NCBI GenBank assembly: GCA_015680905.1
Contig: CM027384.1
Location: forward strand, 71,705,501-71,769,500
Direction of reading: 5' to 3'
DNA length: 64,000 nucleotides
Origin: Coptis chinensis
Taxonomy: Eukaryota; Streptophyta; Magnoliopsida; Ranunculales; Ranunculaceae
Notes under the pieces: generated by a model
Seen by the model: the letters and a program-made list of their open reading frames with translations, nothing else
What the model was told of the DNA's origin: nothing
Database searches by the model: none
Position numbers and translations under genes: made by a program
Shown: positions 24,901-38,220 of the stretch, one piece after another
Layout: every line of letters starts with the position of its first letter
Numbering within the stretch: position 1 is the stretch's first letter

Positions 24901-27900
24901 TGTTAGGCTGTTACTCAAATCCACGTCAAATTGCAAAAGGAAACTCTATCACACATGGTTGTTGGATTTATTTGTCTCCATTTATATAAACGGCGTTCTC
25001 TTTGCCTGTAACTGGTGTTAACCTGATTTTTGTGATAGATTCATGATTCATCTGATAAGTTGCTTTGAACCTTTTCTTTCTGCTATGTACTTTCTGTTTT
25101 TCCTTACCAGTTTCCTAAATTCTACACATGGGTCAAACTAATGTCATCTCTAGATCAAAAGCTACTTATTTCATTTCTGTAATTCTTGAGCATGCAGGCA
25201 CACAGCTTGGTTTTAATAGAATAAAAATATTGTAGCGTTCTTTCATAGATTAAGTAAAACATGTTTGGGTTTTTAAGGTATTCTGGGGCTTTGTGATTAG
25301 GTTCAAGAAACAAGGAAATGGCCGATTTGCTTCTATACACGTCACTGCCTAAGTTGCATGGACGCGGTACATTCCCAAAAATTTCTGTGTTGACAGTGTC
25401 GGATGGACACTCGCAGACACTGTTAAACTATTTAAAGCTGTTAATCGCAACAATGTTAGCCTATTTAATCAGTGGAAGATTCTTAATAGAAAAACAAGGA
25501 AGTTACCCGTAATAGTCAGTTTTGTTTATAGGAACGATGGATATAGATCCTAATTTCCAGGTATCCCAATGAATCAGTTGGTGAATTCTATTTATGGGAA
25601 AAGATTGTGTTGGATTTATGAGGGAGAATCCACCTGGAATATGAACAGAGAAAGAAAATAAGGCATTAACAATGTGATCTGCTAGTCCAGCATTGCATAA
25701 TCCACTGCTAGTCTCTCTTTAATGCAAGGAAGTGCATTTTGTCAACTGCCCCTAAGGCCAGCTTAGGTATTTTGGTCCCAGGTCTCTTACAATTAAGATT
25801 CTGAAGTATATATAATTTTTCATTATAATATATAAGTGTATCAGCCACATCCCGGTGTGTCGGACACCGACACACGTATCAATGTCAATGTAACTTAGGT
25901 CACTACTTACGGCAGTATTTTGAGGATCGTAGTGTTATGGCCATATATGGGTATATGGACGTTCATGTGTTATACTGAGCTGAGGTTTCTTTGTTACACC
26001 AGTGACTCATGCATAACATTCTGAAATATATATTACTTTTTGCAGGCCTTATTTTATTCGGCTCTAGTTGGTGCTCGTGAAATGCTTGCACCTGAGGATG
26101 GATCAGCTGATCTTATAAGAGCGTTAAATAATCGTCTGGTGGCATTGTCATTTCATATCAGGGAATATTATTGGGTTGACATGAAAAAACTCAATGAGAT
26201 CTACCGCTATAAAACAGAAGAGTACTCATATGACGCTGTTAACAAGTTCAACATATACCCTGATCAGATTCCTCCTTGGCTAATGGAATGGATGCCTAAT
26301 GAAGGAGGCTATTTAATTGGGAACTTACAGCCAGCTCACATGGATTTCCGTTTCTTCTCACTTGGGAACTTGTGGTCTGTAGTTAGCAGTTTGGCAACAA
26401 GAGATCAATCACATGCCATACTGGATCTCGTAGAAGCGAAATGGTCAGATTTGGTAGCAGACATGCCTTTCAAGATATGTTATCCTGCTCTTGAGGGTCA
26501 GGAGTGGCGAATTATTACGGGAAGTGATCCCAAGAACACGTAAGTTTCTTTGTTATGTACTTAGTAGCAAGCAGTCCTCTTCTTTCAGCTATCATCTCCA
26601 ACTCATATATCTCTGGTGCAGGCCTTGGTCTTACCACAATGCCGGTTCTTGGCCAACTTTGCTTTGGCAGGTAGGTTTTGCCATATTCTTGTTATAATTT
26701 AAAGTCCGTATAACATTCTCTGGGAGTATTGTAGGATACCTATTATTCAACTTGACTAGATATGCTTCAAATCTTGTACAGTATATAGATTATAGGGTCA
26801 TTGATGTGTTCTTGAGGGCGGAAACAACTTCAGTTGAACACCAATAATTAAACTAGGGCTAATTTCGAACCCTAATTTGATAGAAAAAGAGGATTTTAGG
26901 TAAACCCTAAAATCTACACACTTTAATACGAAAATCACACACCATATATTCCACAATCAACCTCCTAAGTTGTGAGTTCATAGGCCTTATTATACAAATT
27001 AATCCTTGTAGCACAAGGAATCCTAAAGGGAAACCACCTGAGGTAAAAGTAATTCCTACTAGAATAGCAACTACATATTATACTAGACTTCTAATATGCA
27101 TTATTCCATCCGTCATATTTTTTGGAATTCTTCTAGTTTACATTTTCTACTTGATGTCTTGATGTGACAACTCTGGGGGTTTGTACCAATAATATGATAC
27201 ACTTCTAAGACTTATACCATGAGGAACGGTTTAATGATGTGGATGTCAATGCTTCCCATATATAAAATTATCAGCTGATTTTCCTTGGGAGTTAATAATA
27301 GTATAGCATATAGACCATTAGAGAATTAGAGAATTTCTATTTAGACATGTGAATTGCAGCCTAATACAATGAGGCAAGGAGCTGAAAGTTTGGCTATTGC
27401 TAGTAACTTATTAGCACTGCAGTTTACACGTCTGAGCCCAGTGATGGAAATAGTGTGAAATGGTATATGCAATGTACTTAAAAACTGAAGCTTTCCTACT
27501 AGCTATAAGCCGGCGTATCATGATCCCATATTTGCATTTGAAAACCTTATATATGGAGATGTGGTTCATGGAAGTCATACCCTCCTGATGTACCATGCTC
27601 CTATCTATTTGTGTAAACAACAACCTACGCATGTGGTGGGGGACCTACTTGAGTGCACCATGTTAATCTCCTCTAAGAGAACTAACCTAAATTGACCGAT
27701 TTGAGATACCCTCACTTATCTTAAATAGGAGTTTAAATTGTTTTTCAGCAAATAACCTTTCTAGAGTTTGTTTCAGCTCACAGTGGCTTGCATAAAGATG
27801 GATAGACCAGAGATTGCTGCTAAAGCTGTTGAGATTATGGAGAAGCGCATATCACTAGACAAGTGGCCAGAGTATTATGACACTAAAAGAGGCAGATTCA

Positions 27901-28103
27901 TTGGGAAACAAGCATGTCTGTACCAAACCTGGTCTATTGCAGGATATCTTGTCTCAAAGCTCCTCCTTAAGAATCCTAGTTTAGCAAAGATACTAACTAG
28001 TGAAGAGGATCAAGAGCTTGTTACTGCGTTCTACTGCATGATCGATAACAATCCAAGAAGAAAGCGGGGACGGAAACCATCGAAAAAGAGTTACATAGTA
28101 TGA
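21979..28103 (+). CDS. INVE: alkaline/neutral invertase, plastid type (INVE-like), six exons
   Basis: Exons 21979-22704, 22803-22968, 23051-23262, 26046-26539, 26622-26670 and 27777-28103 join in frame to 657 residues with GT/AG borders. The enzyme hydrolyses sucrose to glucose and fructose (glycoside hydrolase family 100). The first ~165 residues are variable, basic and serine-rich, consistent with an organelle transit peptide. The catalytic body begins near [20 protein letters not shown]. Conserved family blocks follow: [106 protein letters not shown]. The C-terminus [14 protein letters not shown] fits the organelle clade. The wording around [20 protein letters not shown] fits Arabidopsis INVE best; a mitochondrial paralogue is less likely but possible. 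Intron 3 is expanded to 2.8 kb. Confidence 0.95.
23263..26045. other. long intron 3 of the invertase gene
   Basis: 2.8 kb, far longer than introns 1, 2 and 4 (about 80-100 bp each). It contains open but unrecognised frames, for example one on the minus strand at 24419-24670 with a cysteine-rich stretch. The expansion probably reflects decayed transposon DNA, but I could not define any element end. Confidence 0.5.
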
Positions 28104-28879
28104 TTTTTATGACAAAAGCTTTCAGTATATCAGTGAATATGGTGGGAAAGCAGGCAGAGATGAAAAATAATTAACAGAACTTTTCGAGTATACACAACAG
28201 ATCCGAATTTGTGCTTTATTGAGCTGAGGGATTGCCCCCCAATATTGAAGCTCATACTTGTTTAGGCTAATCAAATTGTATTATAATTTTGACTTCTCAT
28301 TTTACCCTCGTCTTGATGGGCAAGTTGGAACAGATTTCTGGTGGTCTTGTATTATTTTCACACAAGTCCAAGACTGAGTTATGTAATGGTTTTCACAGGT
28401 ATAGATTTGTTATCCCGACTGATATTGATGCTGTAAAGATGATGAGCAGCTGTATATTTTTTTGATAGGGATGGTGAACAGCTGTAACATCATATACTTG
28501 GGTGAATAATATATTCTTTTGTTATTTTCTTTGATAAATAAATAAATAAATACTTAAAAATAATTTTACTTGGATGTCTGATGAAATTCAATATGTTAGG
28601 GTTGATTATACTATCTGAATCGTCGTCTTCAATTTGTTCGTCATGCTGGAATACTGTATAACGAACTTTCGTAAGTCCCATTATCCTGTCGAAATTTCAG
28701 GCTTCACGATTTCGCCATGCCACGATATTTTTGCTTCATCTGTTATTTACTTATTTTGCTTGTTGGAGGCTTTAGAGCTGTACGGTCAGATGCTCCGGTT
28801 TTGATTTCAAGGTTAGGGTTTCAATTTTACATTTCCATTTCCATTTCAGCCTTATTTTATTTTCACTAATTTTGAAAAC
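28104..28879. other. intergenic: invertase 3' region and RecX 5' region
   Basis: It holds the likely invertase 3' UTR (up to about 28500) and the likely RecX 5' UTR and promoter (28650-28879). No other gene is visible. Confidence 0.6.
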
Positions 28880-29668
28880 ATGTCAAATGTCATGCGTATA
28901 AACCTCACCTCAAAAATATCATTTCAGTTTAAATCCAAATTTATCCTGACTCCCTGGTTTCAAAAAACTAGTATTATCAAATACTCTACAAATAATAATC
29001 ATGCCACAGACCCAATTAAATACATTCCTAATAAACCCACTTTTAGTAATGACCTCAAAACTTCACTACCCACCACACACAGGAATACAATGCATTCTAT
29101 AGGCAAGAAATCACAGGAATACATTGAGTTGGAAGAAGAGTTTTGTGAAAATGAGACTAGTAGAAGTGAACAAGATGCTGAGAATTTTGCTATAGGGGCA
29201 CTTGCCACAAGAGCATTAACAGCAGTCGAGTTACAAAAGAAACTGCGTGCGAAGAAATTCGCGCCCAGTGTGATTGATAAGGTGATGAAGGGGTTGCAAG
29301 ATAAGGGGTTGGTTAATGATGGTTTGTATGCTGAGATATATTCTCAGTCTAGATGGTCATCGTCAACTTGGGGTCCGAAACGTATTAAGCAAGCGCTTTA
29401 TAGGAAGGGTGTTAGTGAAGTTGATGCGAATAAGGCTACAAAGTATGTGTTTGAGGATAGTGGTAGTGGAGAGAATGGAGAGCAGAATGTTCTTGGCATG
29501 TCGAAAGTGTCAATGGATCGTCTGTTTAGTCAGACGTCTAAGCAATGGTTGCGAAGTCAAAATGTGGAGTATGAGAAGAGAAAGTCGAGGATTATTAGGT
29601 GGTTACAGTATCGCGGTTTTAGTTGGGGTGTTGTGAATTTAATTTTAAAGAAGTTGGAGTCCCAATAA
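28880..29668 (+). CDS. organelle-targeted RecX family protein
   Basis: A single-exon frame of 262 residues. Residues 1 to about 95 are rich in Ser, Thr, Asn, Lys and lack similarity to RecX, as expected of a mitochondrial or plastid transit peptide. Residues about 97-262 carry the RecX three-helix repeats: AENFAIGALATRALTAVELQ, VMKGLQDKGLVNDGLYAEIY, WGPKRIKQALYRKGVSEVDA. The C-terminal repeat RIIRWLQYRGFSWGVVNLIL is typical of the plant version. Bacterial RecX binds RecA filaments and limits their activity. The plant protein probably acts on organelle RecA recombinases; that is inference from the family. It starts 0.8 kb downstream of the invertase gene on the same strand. Confidence 0.93.
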   Translation: MSNVMRINLTSKISFQFKSKFILTPWFQKTSIIKYSTNNNHATDPIKYIPNKPTFSNDLKTSLPTTHRNTMHSIGKKSQEYIELEEEFCENETSRSEQDAENFAIGALATRALTAVELQKKLRAKKFAPSVIDKVMKGLQDKGLVNDGLYAEIYSQSRWSSSTWGPKRIKQALYRKGVSEVDANKATKYVFEDSGSGENGEQNVLGMSKVSMDRLFSQTSKQWLRSQNVEYEKRKSRIIRWLQYRGFSWGVVNLILKKLESQ

Positions 29669-32559
29669 CCTCCGTAGAGCGCTGTTTATGTGTTTGTTAG
29701 AATTGGCCATGGGGTTCGTCATGCTTCGACTACTGCTTGCGGAAACAATCATGGGCTGCGTCAAGGTTGCAAACTATTGAGTAGACTACTTGAGGCTGAG
29801 CTAAAATCTGGTAAACTGTATGTTTCCTTTTTTATCATTTCCTTGCAATTTTGACTTTGGGACATTGTATGTTGAAAAGTATATGGATTCTGTCTGAGGA
29901 AATGAAACTACTTTTGTTGTTGTTATGCTCAAAATGTATCTTAATATAACATGCACAAATAGTCTTGGAGAAAAGTCTTTAAAATTACTGTATTTGGTTC
30001 AGTTTCCTGTGTTACATGTATCGCTTGAGATTCAATAAATTTTTATCTCAGGTGACACACGAGAGGTCATGAGAATGTTTACCTAGCTTTTTGTGTTTTT
30101 TGGGGGTACAAAGATTGTGCGACATTGTGGGTAATAGATGTGATTCCCCTTTTTATTGATGGATCCCACTTCCTTCATTCGAGACGTAAATTTTTCCTAG
30201 AGATGGCTTATGTGGATCTCCAAATATGGGAACCTTCTTGTGGGTGTGTTATAAGTCTATTGATCAAGCTTGTGAAAGACTTGTTCATCAGATACAATGG
30301 ACATGGTAAATTGGTAACGAACGAAACCTTTTAGCTTGATTAACTGTCGAGACAGTTCCGACACTTTAAAATTTATAAACAATATCTTTTTGGCAAAACT
30401 GATAGCTTCAATTGCAGAGGAAGTAGTTCATTTCCTTGTCTAAACTGTAATACTAAAAATAAGCTAGTGTGGTATAATGTCTCTTACTTCTTATAATAAA
30501 GAAAGGTAAGAAGCAGATTACAGATTGGAAGGTGCTTCCTCTATAACCTAATTTGTACACTAAACATGTTTGTTCAAGGTTTGGCGTGATGTCCACTAGG
30601 AAAATGTCCTAGACTGTGGATACATAATATATTAATATTGATGTTGAGACCTTGTGAGGAAAACCAAAAACCCTTAAGGAGTTCTCGGCTTTGGGGGCGC
30701 TAGCTGGGGATGATATTCACACTTGGTATAGGTAGGTCGTTTCAAGTTTGGTGCGAGGGTTGACAGTTTATTCACTAAGGTGGTTGAACAGTGACATCCA
30801 GGCGTATAGCCTAGGAAGCCATTTGAAAGGCGGGTGATGGTAGCTCTAAGGTTTACACCACACTTGCTTGAGATCCTTCATATAATGAACAATCACATCC
30901 ACGCATATTTAGAAGATAAGAAGATAAACCAGGTACAAGAAAAGATATATATTAGCTCTTTTATACCTCGAGGTAACGAACACAAACATTTATTTCAAGT
31001 GGGCTTAGGCGTAACTTCATGTGTATGATGGTGAGGTACCCTTAAGTTCCACTTTCTCACCCTGATTTGTTCCCAATTGCAGAAGAGTTCATTTGTATCT
31101 TTACAAGCACACGAACAGTACCTTACACACTAATATGGCAGCTATTCCTTGTACTCCAGAAGTTCAGAGCCAATAGCGTAGAAGTAAACGTAGTTATGAT
31201 TCTTTGGATTCGTCCTGGCTAGATAGAGAAAGGTTGATGCGTTTTTGTAAACTTACGAGAAGTCTTCTACATTTTATTATATAATACAGTTGTTGGATAG
31301 TTCAATTGCACTACAGTTGTTAATTTGTTACTGTAAAGCTTGTGTTTAGTCAAAAAGTAAGCTGATATTGAAATTTTCTGAGAATACTCTACTCTAGTGA
31401 AAACTCATTATGTATGTTAGACCATTATTCAGCTTGGCCATTGATTGCAGCTCAGATGTTTTGATTTTGTTTGTTAAGTAGGTAATCATTAGTTAAACAA
31501 ACTAGTGTAAGAGTCGTGCTTCTATTTTTCTGACGCCAATAGTTTATCGCAAGAAGCGGTTGAGGAACTGAGTTATGCTGTGCTTGGTTGTACTGAATCT
31601 GTAAGCTTCTTTCTTTCAAGTTCATAGTATTTACACATTGGGGATTCCTGTGCTTATATATTAATTAATAGACGAAAGCCAGCTTCAGCCAATAGTTTAC
31701 TCAATTTTTTATATTCTTTTTTCGATTTAGCTCGCGACACAAGATAGGGACATGTTTGCTAGAAATGGCCCATAGAGTGGAAGCCAAGCACCCACACTTA
31801 TCTGGTCAAGCCAGAGCATTGTTTCGTGTCCCAAGGAGACTCAATGATGAGAGCTCGCAGACCTACTCCAAACCAGCTTGTGCTGCGATTGGAATACCAT
31901 CTAATAGTTTACCAAGACCGGGATATACACGTCTGACCAAGTAATGGAGATATTTGCATACTGAAAAAGGAAACCCCCTTGACAGAAACTACCTCAATAT
32001 AACACTGTCACGCCATGAGGCCGAAAATTGCAGATGCCTGTCAATAGTCATGTCAATGTCAATAGGCCGAAAAACATCTAATACCAGCAGTTTGTCATGA
32101 AACTGTTATTTTCTTGCTCTTTTAAAGTATCGTTGTGCTTCTGACAGTCTAGGAATGGCTACCTGTGCATGCCTGCTTGTACTTGCATATGCATTAACAC
32201 TACGAAGGTAGAAGAACAAGGGTCTGAAATATATAAGGTGCAAGAACCAGGCATATCTACTGGTACTAGCATATCTACACTGGTTTATGTAAAGGGGTGC
32301 GGGTTTGGTTCAAAGGTGTTCTACAGAGTTCCATTTTCTTGGCTGTCTAAAACTCTAAACCCTAGCAGTATTAAATCATGGGTAAAACCTACAATCATGT
32401 ACGTAATTAACTAAGTTTTCTGCCATGCTTCCAACACGTTAGCTTATGTAAACCCTAAAACACGCTGCAAAATACAATAAAGACATATAGTTAATTGTAT
32501 TTGGAGAGCATATATAAGCCAAAAAGTCTCGAATACAAGAGAGAGAGAAACTCACTGTG

Positions 32560-32663
32560 TAGACGTCTTCCTCATTGCTGCGCTGCTGGTATTTCTCATA
32601 GGAGAGCCAGATAGAAGGAAAGGAAGAGAGCAAGAAAACAGAAAACACAATTCTCGCCCTCTT
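32560..32663 (-). other. exon-like segment: hydrophobic leader plus SYEKYQQR (copy 1)
   Basis: On the minus strand an open frame reads RIVFSVFLLSSFPSIWL, then SYEKYQQRSNEEDVYT, and meets a consensus donor (GTGAGT, near 32556). It has no in-frame ATG, so it would need an upstream exon. A second copy in the opposite orientation lies at 33.2 kb. I do not recognise the family; the hydrophobic stretch could be a signal peptide. Confidence 0.35.
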
Positions 32664-33149
32664 CCTGACCTTCTATCAAACTCGCCTTTGAGATTGATCT
32701 TCCAATTCAAAGTGCCATGTATATTACGACAGGAAGAATGCTTTAGTTTCTATATAAATAGGTTCGTATATATATAACGTTCTAGCTTGGTCAACAAGGT
32801 ACCCAAAACATTCTAATCGAGCAGTCTGAGTTCAATTGGGTTTAGAAGTTCGATCAGTTCGAGTCCTAATGCACACGAATTGGGGTGCACTGTCCTTTAC
32901 GTACAAACTCTTACTTTTAATAAGTCAAATTGTTGCTTGGGGGCAACTCAATAAGCGAAAACTTGAGTCTCAAGAATGCTAAACCGAATACACTTCGAAC
33001 ATGATTACTGATGAAACAAGGAAGTTATTCTCTCTATAAATATACATGGAACTACGACCAATTCCCTCAAAACTATTTTTATGGTTCGGGTGATGACTTG
33101 GGGCAATGAATTAATCTCAAACAGAGGTAGACTGTAAGAGAGAGAAGAT

Positions 33150-33267
33150 GAGGAAGAATGGTGTATAGGTTGTACGTTTCTCCTTGTCTTGCTCCTTCTC
33201 TCTTTTCCAGTCCATCTCTCTTATGAGAAATACCAGCAACGAGGATTACCAGGACAGTATATCCAGG
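33150..33267 (+). other. exon-like segment: hydrophobic leader plus SYEKYQQR (copy 2)
   Basis: The plus-strand frame reads CTFLLVLLLLSFPVHL, then SYEKYQQRGLPGQYIQ, followed by a donor-like GTAAAA near 33268. The differences from copy 1 in the SYEKYQQR block are at third codon positions, as expected for a coding frame. A possible downstream exon begins after TTTTAG near 33342, but the phases do not join cleanly. No ATG is visible. Confidence 0.35.
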
Positions 33268-33822
33268 TAAAATATATTAACTTAAACGTAATAATTTTAA
33301 TTCTTGTTATTTGTCAATTTATGAATTCTTTCTTTCTTTTAGTTTGTTCACATGAGGGTTGACGTGGGTGGGTTTGTTCCAAGTAGATATGCCGCATACA
33401 TCAATTTGTTCGCAGCAGGCAGACTACTTGAGTTTCAAGATGGGTAGTTTGATAATCTTCTTTGTCCCGTAAAAGTATATTTTGCTAGAAGCATGGCACA
33501 ACTAAATTAACAGTATGATGGTTTCTTAATACAGGGTTTATCCAATCTATAGTTACAGTCTCACAGAACATAATCTCGAGCCCCTTTGTATGAATATCTA
33601 ATTTAATCCACAGTAAAGATTCTCAATTCTCACATCTAGTACAACTAGATGAGGATATATATGCCCCAGATTTTCTGATATCTTGTTCATATTATTATAC
33701 GCCAAATGGCTTTGTAGCCTTTCTTCCCTTATATCGAAATAACGAGCTACAAGTATTAACTGTAAAGAGGAAGAGAGAGGAGATGTGGGGAAACGGATTA
33801 AGAAAGATAATCAACGAGTTTG

Positions 33823-36800
33823 CTAGAAAGTATCAAACTCGGGGTGCTCTGCAGAAGACATTTTATACTCCACAAGCTTGTTCTCCTCAGCAGTCGTCAG
33901 AGAAACTCCTGTTTCAGAAGATTTAGGCACCGTTGGTGGGACAGCACATCTTATTAACGCCCAATTCAGCCCCTTAAAGAAGGGATGTTTTCTGATCTCA
34001 GCTGCGCCTTTGGCTGATCCAAATCGGTCCTTTGGCTCCTTTCTTAACAGCCCTCTGATCAGGTCCTTTGCCTGAGAACTTACAGACGAGCTTTCAGGGA
34101 ACTTGACGCTATGCATGACCACATTGACTAAGGTGTCGTCATTTCCTGGTCCCTTAAATGGTGTTGTACCAAATAGAAGCTCATACAAAAATATTCCAAA
34201 CGTCCACCAATCAACAGCATTGCCATGGCCTTCACCTCTTATTATCTCAGGGGCCAAATATTCATGCGTGCCAACAAAAGAATGAGATCGTGCATTAGTT
34301 GGTTCTGCCAGAAGCTGTGGAACCTGAGTCATTGAATTTGATTTTAGCTTACGAATGTTTGTTGGTGTGGATACGTGCCTAGGTGTGAAGCAAGGAACTT
34401 GGACCCAGGATGGTTGGACACAGAAAGGATCAGTGCAGATACATCCTACGCATGAACCTGATATCCCTTTACTGGGCGTTGGGAGAGATAAAGATGCTTT
34501 AACTAATGTGGGCTTTACTGTGCATCGGAGGGACAAATCAAAATCTGAGAGCATGATGTGACCATCTTCACGAACTAATATGTTTTCTGGCTTCAAATCC
34601 CGGTAGACTATTCCAAGCATGTGTAGGTATTCCAAAGCAAGAAGGACCTCTGCCACATAAAACCTGCAGAGATGACAACATGAATTAGTCCAGATTAGAG
34701 GTTCTACAAACATAAGCTTTTCTGGTCAAACTAATAATCATGAAAGTTTTCTTGGATGCCTTTTGTGTATTTCAGGATGTTAAACACTTCCCGGGAATTC
34801 ATTCAACAGACAGCTCAACAACAATTTCTTCATTAACATGATACAAGAATGAGATTGGGCTGAAGATGACCTTCAACTCAAACTGGACTCACAAGGATTT
34901 CAAAGACCAGATGACATCTGAAAATCCACTAGGGCACGATGATGAGGCTCCACTAGCAAGTGTAAAGAAAAAAAAAATACAAAGGTTCTCATAATCCCAA
35001 ATCAGTCAGTCTTCCTACTTTGTATGGAAATGTTACATGATATGAGGAATGCAACTGGTAATACAGAAGACCATAAAAAAAAAACTGGTAATACAGAATT
35101 ATATATTTATAGGAGATTATTCGCATCTCTACCTTCCACTTTTCTTCAGTACAAGAGGTTTAGATACTTGCAGGAATTCTTATTTTGCTTACTAACAGAT
35201 GTTTTCGTTGGCAAATTGGATGGGAATTTGGCAAACCCAATTCAACTAACTCAACTATCATAAAATTTTGACAAGAACTGTAAGAACAGGGAAGAAGCAT
35301 GCTTTAGTGTCTCAAGTCTGAGAATCAGTTTGAATATTGGCCGTTTCAAAACCAATTAATGAACCGAGAATGAAGTAAAATCCCAACAAATGAACAAACG
35401 TTTTATACAGAGAATAACTAACGGTGAATACATACAAATGCATGTGCGTTCTATGTCTATGCATGAAATGTGTGTTTTATTTGACACTAAATGACGACAA
35501 TGCAAATAGTATATCAGCAGTGCAGCTTAGTTCAAATTTCCTACCTGGCTGCTTGCTCAGTGAAAATACTTCCAGGCTGCTTTTGGCGCAATATGTGCAG
35601 GTCTCCCCCTGGGCAATACTCCATGACCAAAATGGAAAACTTATTTGTAGTAAAATAAGCAAATAGTGTAGGGAGAAACGGATGATCCAGTACTTGCAGT
35701 ATATCTCTTTCAGTCAGGGCCCTAGGCATCTTCTTCCTGCTACCCAAAGACTCATTGTCCATAATCTTCACAGCAAACAGGCAGTTTGTTCCAGTCAGCT
35801 CAGCAAGATAAACAGTTCCTAAATCTCCACAACCTAGTCGCTTGAGCAGCTTGAAGTGCCTCAAATCTAGGCTACCATGCTGCATTTCAACCCGGCGGAT
35901 TGCCTCCCACCTTAAATCTTTTGACATGTGGGGCCTACTTCCACTGCAACTAGACCCACAAACATTGCTTTCATCACTGATGCATGTAGTGCTGCTGTAC
36001 GCACCAAGACTACTTTTTGAGCTTTGGGAAAAGTCTGCTGCTTCTCTTGATCTCGAGCATTCACTTGCTTTTGCATCAAAATTTCTTTTATTGCAACTGT
36101 CTAACCCCTGAACTGATTTATTTGCTTTATAATCTGCATTACTCAAACTTACATTAACATCTAGACAAGTCCTGCTGAAAGCTGGACAAGCAGGTTCCTT
36201 CAGAACATTCTGATTAGAATTTTGAGCCTGACAAACTACTTTACTTGCACTCGGACTAAGAGCACTATCGACATCTGCAATACATGTATTAGAACTACTG
36301 CATGCAGAGCTTACCTCTTTCTTCATTTTCTTATTAGGAAAACAGTTATTCTTAGGAACAGGATTGACTACACGTGGACTATTGCTGACTGATTTCTTTA
36401 CCTTACTGCTGGCACTAGAGTTCAACAAAGAAGATGAAAAGTTCAGTTTGAGATTCTTCCCGAACTTCATCATTGCTCTTTTGCTCTCAATGTCCTTTGA
36501 AGCAGTAGTATCCTTACTTAGTGTTTCTGTTCTATTGCTGATATTTGAACAACATAAAGACAGTGCAGATTTCAGTTTTCCTTCCTGCCCAAGCTTCAAA
36601 GTTAACGCTTGTGTACCAACTTCTGTTGGCACAGGACCAATCCCCTCTTCCAGCTGTGCTTTTATCATGGATATCTCAGTTGTTGCAGGAACTGCAAACT
36701 GGGGAGAAGAATGAACAGTTGAGCCCAAATTTTCTTCCCTCGTTGCTTGTGAGGATATCTTCTCGGAGGAGTTCAACTTACTTTCTTCGGGAACAAGGGA

Positions 36801-37325
36801 TATTTGTAGCAAACTCCCTTTGCTTTCATCTAGGGTTAGGCCAGAATCGTTAGCCTCAACAACCACTGCTCTGTATAGCCTCTTGACAGCAACAGCTTCT
36901 GCAACTTTTGATGACGCTGTTGACTTTGATACACGCTTCATAGCAGCAACCTCTGATGCATGGGAAATGCGTAACCCTCTTAGTGCCTGCTTCAAAGTCA
37001 CAGACTCGGATATTCCAATACCTGATGCTTGAGATATACCCCCTCTAATTGGTTTCTTTGATGCAGATATTTGTGAGGAGCCTTTACTGAATTGGCATGA
37101 TGGACCTAATCCCCTAGCTGAAGCTCGTAGTTCAATCGCTTCAAAGAGCTTATTAATTTCATCCTCTAATGTATACCTGCCTGCTGTTTTCTGCCTTGAA
37201 AACTTTTCAGTTCTGTCATCCACTATCGGTCCACCACTTAGACGATTAGTTTCTTTTGAATGTTGGGATGCAACCAACTCATCCCTCAGTTCAACAATTT
37301 CACAAGCTCCATGAAATGGATCCAT
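33823..37325 (-). CDS. KIPK: AGC-VIII serine/threonine kinase, KIPK type
   Basis: Two exons, 37325-35545 and 34663-33823, join in frame (GCC AG/G) to 873 residues. The start is set at [12 protein letters not shown] because KIPK homologues begin with this kind of motif; the frame is open 39 codons further upstream. Residues 1 to about 485 are a long Ser/Lys-rich N-terminal extension with KIPK-like blocks ([42 protein letters not shown]). The kinase domain runs from about residue 490: glycine loop [10 protein letters not shown], lysine in FAVKIMD, catalytic YRDLKPEN, and DFD in place of DFG, the mark of AGC-VIII kinases. A long cysteine-containing insertion precedes the activation segment [16 protein letters not shown]. 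The C-terminus ends FDTF, fitting the FxxF site for PDK1. KIPKs bind the kinesin KCBP and act in polar growth and auxin transport; this role is inferred from the family. Confidence 0.94.
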
Positions 37326-38220
37326 ATCTTCTACTATTTTCCTACTCAACTGACCACCAACATAAGAGAAGCAAAACGCCACAGCTTCATAGTAATCCAC
37401 TTCTAAGGAGGCCTTTTGAAGATGATAAAGCAGAGGAAACAACGACTAAGATCTCCAACTTCCATCTTTGAAGTATCCGCATATTCTTCTCATACTGCAA
37501 AATTTGCCATGATTACCAACAAGTAAGACGCAGCGTAAAAATCATAGCATCTAGTGTCATATCTTAAATACACAACATCAGGTGTACGTCATATCTTAAA
37601 GCATTTGATTAGAAACACTTCTCTAATATTAGTTCCATTTATTAGCACTGTCAGTCGAAATTATATTTCACAAATGACCAGTTTATAAGCCCTGAGATAC
37701 AAGATTCACTAGTCGTCTAGTCAAATGGTTTTTCTGGTCCAAAGTTCAAACTAGTTTTCATTAAGATATCCATAACGGACGGAGTTACGCTATACAATTT
37801 TCCTTGAAACAACTCATCTATAACAATTATTTCATTCTAAGGTTCACTATAACAATCACTTCGTTCTAAGATTCATCACTGGTACTTCCAAGCATAAGGC
37901 TTAAACAAGTCAACTATGAACGAAACTTAAATATGAACAGTACATAGTATTTTTTTTTTAAAAAAAAAGGCCACTGTTCAAACTAAATAGAACTTTACCT
38001 TTAGCTAGCTCAGACTCAGCATGGACACAATTTGAGTCAATGGAAAACTGTCAAAAGAGAAAAAGGAGGTAAAGGTTGCACTAGAGTTGTTGATCTTGAA
38101 GAAAGAAGATGAAGGAAAAAGTGTGTCAAGAGTGAAGAGAGCCAGAGAGCACGAGAAGAGTAAGTTGAAAGTGAATGAGGAAAGAAAGCCAGAGCCAAAG
38201 GACGAAATGCACTTCACGAG
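37326..38220. promoter_or_regulatory. 5' leader and promoter region of the kinase gene
   Basis: The sequence upstream of the start codon is purine/pyrimidine-biased leader. A donor-like site lies on the minus strand just upstream of the ORF and a further exon-like stretch at about 38000-38220, which suggests a 5' UTR intron. The transcription start is not defined. Confidence 0.4.

Larger units (their letters stand above)
29669..33822. other. 4.1-kb region without a clear gene
   Basis: It holds the RecX 3' UTR and several short open frames without recognisable domains. Two related exon-like segments (listed separately) face opposite ways near 32.6 and 33.2 kb. The block 30570-30840 is less AT-rich and looks like a decayed repeat, but I could not identify it. 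The kinase 3' UTR should lie just below 33823. Confidence 0.5.

Noticed and set aside
31756..31944. 62-codon plus-strand ORF with near-normal composition
   Set aside because: No domain and no convincing splice partners; kept only as part of the unassigned 29.7-33.8 kb region.
36364..36714. 116-codon plus-strand ORF
   Set aside because: It is the antisense shadow of kinase exon 1.
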